Shown: piece by piece, positions 1 to 10,200 of the stretch
Position numbering within the stretch: position 1 is the first letter of the stretch
Layout of the letters: each line of letters starts with the position of its first letter
DNA from: Marthasterias glacialis
Lineage: Eukaryota > Echinodermata > Asteroidea > Forcipulatida > Asteriidae
Assembly: GCA_911728455.2 (NCBI GenBank)
Contig: OU452228.1
Coordinates: 18,390,724 to 18,454,723 of the forward strand
Reading direction: 5' to 3'
DNA: 64,000 nucleotides
Program-made: the position numbers and the translations under genes
The notes under the pieces: generated by a model
What the model was told of the DNA's origin: nothing
What the model saw: only the letters and a program-made list of their open reading frames with translations
Database searches by the model: none

Positions 1-370
1 TAACATGTTTTAATTGTGAACAAGAAATATTAAAGAGAATCTTGCTATTTGTGCAGGTACCTGGTTGGGTCGTGGGTAAAATGACTTCAATTTTTACCCT
101 TAAACCGAAGTGTGATAAACATAAAGTCCACAGGCAAATTACTCAAGGGAAGAGGGATTCAAACTACGACACCGCCTCTCTGGAGCAGGTGTCTTTGTCA
201 CTAGGCCACTGAGCATGTCCAGTCACAAAACACAAGTTTGAATCCTGTAGCTAGCAGTGGGTACCACAATAATGTAATAGATGTATTAATTGCACCAGGA
301 GTAAAGAATATTTTGTATTTTTTTTACCCTACTCCGATGTGTAATATGCACTGTTTACTCAGTGCTTCTT
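1..370. repeat. tRNA-derived SINE, reverse orientation, and related tail
   Basis: On the minus strand, an A-box-like TGGCCTAGTGA (complement of 198-208) and a B-box-like AGTTTGAATCC (complement of 155-165) are spaced as in a tRNA promoter. The flanking TTTTTACCC motifs recur at 89-101 and 321-330. I see no coding exon in this segment. Confidence 0.6.
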
Positions 371-371
371 A

Positions 372-470
372 TGGCTTGCCTGGTGGCCTAGTGGTAAGAC
401 AACTGCTCTAGAACGGTTGGGATCATGGGTTCGAATCCCACTCGAGTAGTAGGCCTGTGCATTTTTATTA
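372..470 (+). repeat. tRNA-derived SINE head
   Basis: Contains a perfect A box TGGCCTAGTGG (384-394) and a perfect B box GGTTCGAATCC (428-438), 34 bases apart. The acceptor-stem pairing expected of a true tRNA is not evident and the unit runs on into unrelated sequence, so this is a SINE head, not a tRNA gene. Confidence 0.7.
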
Positions 471-597
471 GTATTTATTTTCTGCAGGACTCGGGAAAAG
501 CTCTGAGTATCCAGTGTTTATGTTACATATAACGGTGCGGGGTAAAAGTTGCATAGCGGTGTGGGATGTAATCCAAACCACTGTTTTTTATCTCCAG

Positions 598-1096
598 TGT
601 AATAGACCCTTCCCACGAAATATGTAAGTTGTACATCTGGCATGCACACTAACACTACTGGTTGACAAAATGAGGGAAACATTGCGCCTTTTTGTATGGG
701 GTTGATGGTGGCATGACGCATATGCAATGGGAGACTTTTAAGACAATAGCGGGCGTCCCACAGACCGGTCCTTTTCCATTGTTTTCATCGCTGAGAACTC
801 TATGGCATTTGCCTACCAATAGACTGATCCATTAAGCCCCACCCCTAAACATATTGACCAATCAAAGCATTGGCAACATCTTCACTGTACAATTGGGCAG
901 AACAAGTACGCGCACATATGTTTACATTTTCTAATAGGATGTTATCGTGTCGGACTTTTGTCAGACTTTCGATGGCGTACCCAACTCTGATAATGGTCAA
1001 CACGTACAGGGGCAGGGCTTAATGGATCGGTCTTTAGTATCTGTACGCATGCGTGAATACAATTAGCATATTTCATGGGAAGGGCTAATTATTACA
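598..1096. mobile_element. inverted-repeat element with nested insertions
   Basis: Imperfect terminal inverted repeats lie at 598-627 and 1067-1096 (cores CCCTTCCCACGAAATATG and its complement). Inside lie the left half of the 128-bp palindromic element (726-799) and a second inverted-repeat element (819-1035) with ends ACTGATCCATTAAGCCCC and its near complement. No transposase remains. Confidence 0.65.
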
Positions 1097-1206
1097 TATT
1101 TTCTATTAAACTGTTTTTTTGTGATGGTATCAGTGTCCATCCAACACCCTGAGGAATAAAAGGCCAAGTCATGGAGGGACCATGAATATGGCTGTTGCTG
1201 TAGACT

Positions 1207-1489
1207 CTAGGAGCTTTTTCTAAACCTCTGCTTAGGCGCCATCTCTGGCTCTGGCTTTAGCTCTGGCTCTGACTCTGGCTCTGGCTCTGGCTTTAGCTCT
1301 GGCTCTGACTCTGGCTCTGGCTCTGGCTTTAGCTCTGGCTCTGACTCTGGCTCTGGCTCTGGCTCTGGCTCTGGCTCCAGCTCTTGGCGCAATCGTTTGT
1401 TGAACCACTTTGCAAAATGCACGCTGCTCCGAAGTCGATGAAGGATCCCAAGCCAGAGCCCAAGCCTAGGTTGAGAAAAAGACCTAGCT
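1207..1489. mobile_element. foldback element copy A with GGCTCT repeats
   Basis: The ends are inverted (CTAGGAGCTTTTTCTAAACC against the complement of GAGAAAAAGACCTAGC). The left arm holds a degenerate GGCTCT/GGCTTT hexamer array (1242-1380, 36-bp higher order), and the right arm holds CCAAGCCAGAGCCCAAGCC. This resembles the three elements at 53501, 56413 and 59221. The minus-strand Pro-Glu repeat frame is an artefact of the hexamers. Confidence 0.6.
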
Positions 1490-1518
1490 ATATGCACTTA
1501 TCTTAGTAGCGCTTGTTG

Positions 1519-1674
1519 ATGGTCTTTTACACCACCGCAGCTATGGCCGCCACATGCATGACTCGACAATAGCATATCAGCACACGTACTAATCAGCATC
1601 TGTGGAGGATTCACAGTGGGTGTGCGTCAATGCACGCGTGCGGTGGCCGTAGCTGTGGTGGTGTAAACGCCCAT
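1519..1674. mobile_element. MITE, 156 bp
   Basis: Terminal inverted repeats of about 35 bases: TTTACACCACCGCAGCTATG near 1526 and its near complement at 1640-1668. No coding capacity. It sits directly beside the foldback element. Confidence 0.65.
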
Positions 1675-1750
1675 GAATGAGCTCCTTGGATTAGTCCATA
1701 GTTGACAGATGCAGTGATTAAAAGCCATTGTTTCACATACGTAGCACAGG

Positions 1751-1978
1751 GGCCAATATCATAGCACTGCTTAACGGTAAGCTAATTCTCATGCTACCTA
1801 TAGCAGAAAAATTTGCTTAAAGCGTAAGCGTATTGCACAAGTTAGCAAGAAAAGTAGGCGGCTAGCTTGCGCATTCACCTTGGATTTGTATTGTTACGTC
1901 ATTCATTTTGCTTCCAGTAAGTGCCAGAAGGTTAGCATTCCTTTTTCCAGGCTTACGGTTAGCAGCGCTATGAAATGG
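1751..1978. mobile_element. MITE of the CCAATTTCATAG-GCTGCTTA family
   Basis: The ends read CCAATATCATAGCACTGC and the complement of GCAGCGCTATGAAATGG. The same end motif appears in elements at 14758-14936 and 27696-27894. It ends about 100 bases before the first TAF1 exon in the window. The related tail AGCTGTGTGAAATTGGCCCC at 2012-2031 suggests a second truncated copy. Confidence 0.6.
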
Positions 1979-2078
1979 AAATGGCACAGTAAGCACGATC
2001 CGCTGTCAAGCAGCTGTGTGAAATTGGCCCCACAGGTCTCCATGTTTGAGTAATATTGCGTTACTTTCTTTGTGACAG

Positions 2079-2177
2079 CGTCCGAACCAGTCTAATAATA
2101 GAAGGCGCACTGATCCGGTAGTCACCCTGAGTATTATGCTGGAAACTGTGCTCAATGAGATGAGAGATATTCCATAT
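2079..2177 (+). CDS. TAF1: TAF1 exon: RRRTDP linker before bromodomain 1
   Basis: First TAF1 exon visible, 33 codons, entered and left in phase 0. The acceptor is TTTGTGACAG at 2069-2078 and the donor is GTAAGT at 2178. The product ends with [19 protein letters not shown] followed by EMRDIPY, which corresponds to the conserved animal TAF1 segment [20 protein letters not shown] then MRDLP just before bromodomain 1. Its end forms the start of the first bromodomain helix (alpha Z). I found no preceding exon in 1-2078; the KKKRRVG-type segment expected upstream is not there, so the next exon lies outside the window. Confidence 0.95.
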
Positions 2178-4237
2178 GTAAGTCCAACTTCCACTTTCAA
2201 TTTGACTAACCCCGTATATTCCCCTGAGTGATTTATTGGGATCCTTCCTCGTTCTAAACAAATCCATATTATGGTAACTCAACACCCAAAGTGCTGGACT
2301 CTGATGATGATGATGGTATGCCTGATTCCATGTAAAGCATGATCAGTTCACTGGCGCAGTCCTCAGTCCAACAGAATCAACTAAAACATGCAGTTGGAGT
2401 TTGAAGGGTTAGGGATTGTTGGAGAGTGTTAAAGATAGAAAAAATTGACAGGACGGGGGCGGGGGGTAGGGGGGGGTAAGTTTTTACCTATTTTATGTTC
2501 ATGTTATCACACAGTGTAGTTTGCACATTTTACAGCATTCGTATTAGCGCAGGCACAGTGGCATTTGTGCATTTGCGCAATTTTGTTGATTTCCCGGCAT
2601 TATTATCAGCAAAGCACTAGGCCAAACACTACAAGTTGTATGTATACACTCACTGCTGCAAGCACGATCTTCAGAACCGGCAACTTGGCTTGTAAATAAA
2701 TAAATAAATGTGAAATAGCAGTATCGTAGAAGCCAGAAGTGTATTTAGAACTCATATTTTGTCTTTGTACACCGGCGTTTTTATATGTGGTCCCCTGTGT
2801 CTGTGTGTGCCTGATAGCAATCTTGCCTTTTGATGATGTTTTGGGGTCATGTGCATATCATTTGCATACATAAACAGCTGCTGCTAACTTTAACGTTTAG
2901 GCAGAAAAAGCTCCGTGAAACGTTACAATTTTGAAAGGTTTTCTTTGTTTCATTACTAAATAAGCGTTTCAAGTAAAGTAAAGTTTTTTTTGGTATCGGT
3001 AATGTCTGATATGCGATTAAAATGCAATAACTTGTCACAAATAAAAACGTTTGAGTCCCACTTTTACGTCTCATATGAAGGACATAGCAAATATCGTCAT
3101 TGCCGAGACAAATTTTGTAATCAATATGTAGATTGATAAAGTGGTGATTAATTGCTTGTGTAATGAGCACAAATATGAAGCGTTACTCAACAGTCGTTAA
3201 CAAAGTCGCCAAACTGAATGATTCACCAAAACCAGTTGTTCACTCTTGAAGCCCCAGCTCAACATTGGTAAGAAAGAAAAACATAAATGTTCACAGATTG
3301 ACATACACCTTACATGGTATAAAGATAATGATGGTAGAAAACTTTCCTTGAAATATTTCTGCCTGAAGTGTTATCATTTTCAAATAATAAATGAAATAAG
3401 ATCTGAAATTATTTTTCGTCTCAGTGGGACGAAAACTCTCCCTGTAGGAATGCGTACAAAAATGCTGAATGCACTTTTACCGTTTTCTTGCAAATGCAAC
3501 AACGAAGTGAGCTGAAATTTTCGCAGTTTGATTTTATTACAACTATCTTGATTTGTGCAAAGAATGGAAGCATTTACAGTCAGTTTACCAATGTTAAGCT
3601 GGGGCTTTAAAAGCTGTTTACCGGTCAGCCAATTTTGTTAGGCTTATTGTAGCACAAAATTTTGTGTAAGCATAAATGTATTTGCAAATTTGCAGATTGC
3701 ACATGTTGCAAATGGGAGACTTTTGAGACAATAGTGGGCGTCCCACAGACCGGTCCTTTTCCATTGTTTTCATCGCTGAGAACAATGAAAAAGGACCGGT
3801 CTGTGGGACGCCCTCTATCGTCTCACAAGTCTCCCATTGTGGCATCAATCATCTACTGGCAAGTTAGCATGCCTTTTGCTTTGTTTACAGTGAGCAGCGA
3901 TTATGAAATAGAAACTTTGTTAGGAAATAGAAATAGAAATTCCATAAGCAGAAATTGTCTTCCTACACACAATTGCAGGCTTTTCGAAACTGGACCCTAA
4001 GCTCTTAAGATGCCATGCGAAACCAAACTGTGATATTTTTGTTAGCATATTCAGATCATGTTTTTGCATCGGAAAGCGTTTATTTTTTGACATAAAGATG
4101 ACCCATTGATATTTTGAGCTCACAAAAAGTTGAAAGTGTCTTGGGATCCAGTGACATTTTCCTTCCCTATTCCATGGTCTTAAAAGTTTTGCAGTTTCCC
4201 AACTGTTCAATAGATAGAAATGCCAAGTCACCTATTC

Positions 4238-4286
<49 letters not shown>

Positions 4287-7200
4287 CAAGAGCGAGGGGA
4301 CGGTAAAAATGTTTTCTTATCCCAGTCACATGAATGAGTCTTTGGGTGGTGAGAGGAAGACAGGAAGCCCCCGCGTCAAACAGTTGTTTGTGTTGAAGTT
4401 AGGTACGAAGCAAGCTTCTCTCTGGGGAATCAAGTTTGTTAGTCCATCTGAAGATCATCTTTCTTAAAGTCTCGCAGTTGGAAATTGAGAATATCGCAGT
4501 TGGAATTTGAAGTGGCTGGTGCCTTGACTTGTCTGGCATGCTTTATTTTTAACATGTACTGTTATTATCGGACAATTTTTTTTTTTTTGGTGGGCGAACT
4601 TCTGTGTAGTTACATACTTATACTTATTTAGCCTTTGTGAAACACGCTGCTACAGTCAGATGCATTGCATAATTTTTTTAAATAGAAGAACACATATTTG
4701 TACATTGGGTACGTACGCTGTTGAACACCCATTTCAGCATTCAAACCTAACTTTGGGTTTATGACATTGTAATATGCGATATGCAGTGACTAATGGCGCA
4801 ATGATTGCGGAGAACACGCGCCGTGAAGTTTCAGAAGCTGCTTGGGAATTCCGACTCGTACGCCGTGCTGTCTTGAACGCCACGACAGAGCCATGGTCGT
4901 TCTCATGTCATTTTCTGCGGATGTAAAAATACTGCCAGCATTGGTCTCATCTGTCATGATTGGTCGTGTGGCAGACCTCACACCGCAGAACTATCTACCT
5001 CCTTTTTTTTGGGGGGGGGGGTCCACCGGTTCAACCTACTTTTGTTGTTTTTATATTGATTGCATTACAAAGTTGTTGTCACGGATGGAGCACATTCTTG
5101 ACAACATGAAGGACTTGCCTGTATGTATACACCTGCAATCCAGCGAACCGCAAGAAGGTTCTGCAGTGGGCGACACTTCTAAACTATTGGAACACTCCTA
5201 CCTGAGAGAATATGTGCAGTAGCATTAGCGTTCAATGGACCGTTCCGTTTACAATCGATCCAATTTGAATGTTCCTACTGTTCAGAATTTTGAGATGGTC
5301 CCTTAGCGATAGCCTGTATAATGGGAGACTTTTGAGACGATAGCTGGCGTCCCACAGACCGGTTTTTTGCCATTGTTCTCAGTGATGAAAACAATGGAAA
5401 AGGACCGGTCTGTGGGATGTCCGCTATCGTCTCAAAAGTCTCCCATTTGAATTATCTCTGGACCCAATGTTGGACCCAGTTTGATGGTGCTGGTTCGAAT
5501 AAAGAGGACTTTCGTAGTTTCAGTTTGACAGCAAACTTTGACTTCCTGTGGAACAGTTTGTAGATGAAGGTGTTTAAGTTGTTTGGAACACACGCGTTTA
5601 TGCTATGTTGAATCCCACAGCATTAGTTCTGTAAGTGTTCATTTCCTTGCCCTTGGTTACATTATTGAGACTTGGTCAGGATGTCACATTGGTATCCGGG
5701 AGCATGCTTCATTTTGCTCCCTTGCAGTCTGTTAACAGTTGACACAATACTACGCCTTTATCAAAACAAGCAGCACTGTATTTGATACTTTTTTTTTTCT
5801 CAGTAATTAGCTTCTCCTGTTTGGATTTGGCTGACACTTCTGCCTGTGAAATCTGTCAACGGTTTTGATTTGTAGATGTAGCTACATCTCTGAAGCCAAA
5901 TGCCTCTCCCCCCCCCCCACACACACACACCCACCCGCCCCCCCCCCTGCCAGCGGGGATGAGCCACGCTGTTTCTGTCCTGTTCAATTAATGTGATTCA
6001 TATTTTTCTCAAAATTTCTCAGTTTCGTTGCCAAAATGTAGACAGACGTTGATCTAAGAAAACTGGTTTCCACAGCAGTTTTACCAGGAACACCTTTTTA
6101 CATAATTAAACTACTGTTTTAAAGGAGTTGGTGGCAGGGGGGTGGGGAGAAGAAGGGGCGGGGGGGGGGGGGGAGGTGCCATTCATTAACCCCATCAGGC
6201 CCAGCCTTTTTTTGTTGTTGACGTACGGTAACCGGGGAGGGGCACATAGTGCCACCCTCCGTACTTTCCAAAGTTTACGACCCATTTTCATGAAACTTGC
6301 CACAAATGTTCATTTCCCGTGTTCTACATGATGGCGTCTACAAATTTCCATAAATCTCCACTAGAGGTTGGCTTTGACAATTTGTTGCCCATTTTTGGCA
6401 AAAAAAATTTGTGTTTTCCCGACAATTTCTGTTTGTTGTTCAAATGTTTTGTAACTTGGCAAACTTGTTCATTTTAACATCAATACAATTACAGCCTAAT
6501 TGAATAACTAGAATCACCATTGGGGGCGCTATAGTCCATTAATTTATCCCAAATCAATTTGACCAGGGCCCGGGGAGCAATGATAATGCTTGGTTGACAA
6601 TTTTTTTTTCGCCTGATAATAATAAATTAGCATGTTAAAAATAATCTAATGTTAAAAAAATGTAATATAATTTGACCCCCTAACTACATGCTGAAAACAC
6701 CAAACCCAAGATGGCCGCTATATAAGGCGGCCATTTTGAATTCCCAAAAGCATTTAACACATGACTCATCTCTGTCAATGTTGGGGCAAAAAAATCAAAA
6801 ACAAGAGGAAATTATGTTCACAAAGTCAAAAATATCACTAAATAACAATAAAATTGTATGACCCAAGGTCAAACAAATGGTTGCCATGGCAACAGCTAAC
6901 CCCCAGTATTATCTATTGCCAACATGACCGTGGATATATTTTGGGAAAAGTCAGAAAATTTCGCGGTGATCGGACTTAGCGTTATAAAAAGTTTCAGGCA
7001 AAAATATGGTGGGGGGGCACATCGCCCCCCCCCAATCTTCCATAGTACCAATCTTCCATAGAAACATTTCTGTCTGAAATACTGTCAGTGTTGTGAACAT
7101 AGAATTTGAAGACCCTGATTTTAATTTTGATGGTAACAATTAACATTTAATGCTGAAAAGTGGGCACTTTTTTTCATCATTTTCTCCTGAATTAAACGAT

Positions 7201-10200
7201 GGATTGAGCCCAAAATTTTACAGTTTTTTTTTTCATGTACATATTGAATCACACAAAGAGTAAGAACACTGCACTTTATCAGCTTTATCACTCCTATATT
7301 TGACCCTGAATAACTTTGTGCGTCAATGTGGTACTTGTAGAAGCGATAGTCGAATGTGTTATTGTTTATTATGAAGTCAGCTAACATGATGAACATTTCC
7401 ACAGAAAGGATGTGCGTCTGTAAAGTACAAGCTTAAAACAACTACCACCTGGGACTCCAGGGGGAGGGAAATGTCAGCTTTCCTGGTAGCCAGGCAATGG
7501 GAAATTGCCTCCAGGGAAAACCTTCGTTAGGGTTCCGTTGTCTGAACGAGCCCCTAAATAAGAACGGGAAACCACTGTCCCCGCTGGGGGGGCAACATTG
7601 TGTCAGGTGTGAAACTAGATTTTGAGGCTGATCATGTTTTTCTTTCAGAGTGGTTGAGGGTCGTGGGGGGGGATTGGTGGGGGTGGGAGTTTGGCTCCAT
7701 CTGACCACATTCTTAAAGACATAACCGCAGACACCCTTGTGTATCACTAAGGGGAACATTAAAGAGCAAGCTGTGTGGTATTTTGGGCTGACACAAAGCC
7801 CCTCATTGGGGTCCTTTTAACAATGAACATTGCTACTGCCGTATATAACATTTAATGGAGATTACAGCATGCCGATTGCGTATGTTGTCTTCAATGCTGT
7901 TCTAAGAAACGCTGCTTACAAAGTGCTTTCCAAGTCTTGTGGAAAAAAAGATAGACAGAGTTTTTTGCCTTCCTAGATGAACCTTCTGTGTTTAACGTTT
8001 AGACTGTCAGTAACAGCCACTTTACACTCACAACAATTTTAGTATTTAAATCGTTCTTCTGTACCATGATTAATTCTCCCACACCAATCCCAATTTCAGG
8101 GGAAAACGGGACATTAAGTGTACACGAAGGGGGAAAAAATGTACTTTGCTAAATGAAAAGAAATTAATCTGTGGAAATTGAATGCAATTCGCCATGAAGA
8201 GCCAACCCCTTGTGGCCAGGTATCAGCCGGGGCTACCTGACCCAGGGGACGAAGTGTACTTCCGATTGCTAGCCTTCTATTATGAAGTGGGTTTGTGGTC
8301 GTTACTTCCCTTGTAGTTACGTTAAGAGAGCCTCTGGCATATTCTCTGATTATTTGAGGGAATCATTCGGCGTGTTGAGGACGACAGTGGTTAAAACGAT
8401 CTATGCCTTGCCTTGGTTACATTACCTCGATTTCATAACACAGTAAGATTCATCAATGAGACGAGTTGTCAATATTGCCGTAGCGATTTGTATTGTGACA
8501 TCACACTTTGCTTACAGGGATGCCAGTTTTCAGGCAATAGCCTGATTTCAGGCTTTTCCTTGTACGTTTATCATGATGATAGACTGATTTCAGGCTTTTC
8601 CTTGTACGTTTATCTTGGTTATGGACTGATTTCAGGCTTTTCCTTGTACGTTTATCATGATGATAGACTGATTTCAGGCTTTTCCTTGTACGTTTATCAT
8701 GATGATAGACTGATTTCAGGCTTTTCCTTGTACGTTTATCATGGTTATAGACTGATTTCAGGCTCTCTTCCTTGTACGATTATCATGATTATAGACTGAC
8801 TGATTTCAGGCTTTTCCTTGTACGTTTATCATGGTTATGGAATGATTTCAGGCTTTTCCTTGTACGTTTATCATGGTTACAGACTGATTTCAGGCTTTTC
8901 CTTGTACGTTTATCATGATGATAGACTGATTTCAGGCTTTTCCTTGTACGTTTATCATGATTATAGACTGATTTCAGGCTTTTCCTTGTACGTTTATCAT
9001 GATGATAGACTGATTTCAGGCTTTTCCTTGTACGTTTATCATGATGATAGACTGATTTCAGGCTTTTCCTTGTACGATTATCATGATTATAGACTGACTG
9101 ATTTCAGGCTTTTCCTTGTACGTTTATCATGGTTACAGACTGATTTCAGGCTTTTCCTTGTACGTTTATCATGATGATAGACTGATTTCAGGCTTTTCCT
9201 TGTAAATTTATCATGGTTATAGACTGATTTCAGACTTTTTCAGGTGTTTGATGTGGGTGTCTAGGCATGATTTTCAGGCCCTGTACAAAAACCTGACTGG
9301 CATCCCTGTGCTTAATAATACTTACGATTGGCACACATGTTAAGATCAATCTGAGCTCTTTATGAAATTGGCCCCTGATCAAGCTTTGTTCCATGGGTAG
9401 CTTATCAGCCATCATCTCCAACATCACTTAGCCCCTTGGAAAGGAAACAAAAACAGGCAATGCTGAAAAGGGACTGATGTACGTGGACGCTTTCTGGACA
9501 AATTTCAAATGTGTATTCGACGCACAGCACTCGCACTTAGACAGACACTTCCAGGCATTTTCTTAAGACAGGATTAAGGTGTAGTTAAAATGCTGATTGG
9601 CCGTGATTGTTGATTGAATGATAAATGAGGGCACTGTCCAATTCAGTCACACTCCAAAACCGTTGACTCAGAAAACCCATAAAACCGTAAGGTTGTTTTT
9701 TACACGTTTTATGGGTAGGGTTCGTGCCTGGGTATTGTACTCATACTATCGGTGAATATTTATGACCACAGGAACTGACATGAATATTGTGTCAGTGATT
9801 ATAACTGGGTGTAGTGAGACTGAGAATATCTGTTCAGACTGTCTGGTCACAAACTGGTGTTTGCTCGGGAAAGTGACAGATGTACCTGGACACGGATTCT
9901 TTTTGGAAACTTTCAATTGCATATTGGTTGTACAGCTAACACCTCTTTAAAAAAGTCCTCCCAAGTATTTTATCAACACAGGATGTCACACAGTGTAGTT
10001 AAAAATATATTTTATTATGAAGATTGACCTATTGCCTAAATTCAACAGCTAGGTTGTTGGGATGAGTTAGAGGACTATAGTAGTGTGTTCAAAAGTGTTG
10101 GATATTGGATTCACTTTAAATGACATAAGACCAAGTGTGCATCCCACTAATAATAATGATAACGGTGAACAATTATAATACGCCGGTATCCGCCACAGAT

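Larger units (their letters stand above)
8424..9383. mobile_element. MITE split by a nested element
   Basis: The two halves (8424-8514 and 9315-9383) together match the intact element at 60391-60535 in reverse: GACATCACACTTTGCTTA on the left and the complement of GAGCTAAGATTGATCTTAAC on the right. The element was opened at TGCTTA by the insertion at 8515-9308. Confidence 0.75.

Noticed and set aside
384..438. tRNA gene (perfect A and B boxes)
   Set aside because: No acceptor-stem pairing or proper anticodon arm, and the sequence continues as a dispersed SINE. The same applies to 35120-35169 and 49568-49620.
1207..1497. Minus-strand 96-codon Pro-Glu repeat protein
   Set aside because: Arises from GGCTCT hexamers in a foldback element.
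3246..3515. 89-codon frame
   Set aside because: Lies fully inside a MITE with four copies in the window; other copies have stops and shifts.
8413..9174. Two long frames of [14 protein letters not shown] repeats
   Set aside because: They are produced by a 42-bp (14-codon) minisatellite inside a transposon. Four-base insertions in two units break the frame, and there is no start context or homology.
8542..9240. CRISPR-like regular repeat
   Set aside because: Repeats are directly adjacent with no unique spacers, and the genome is eukaryotic.
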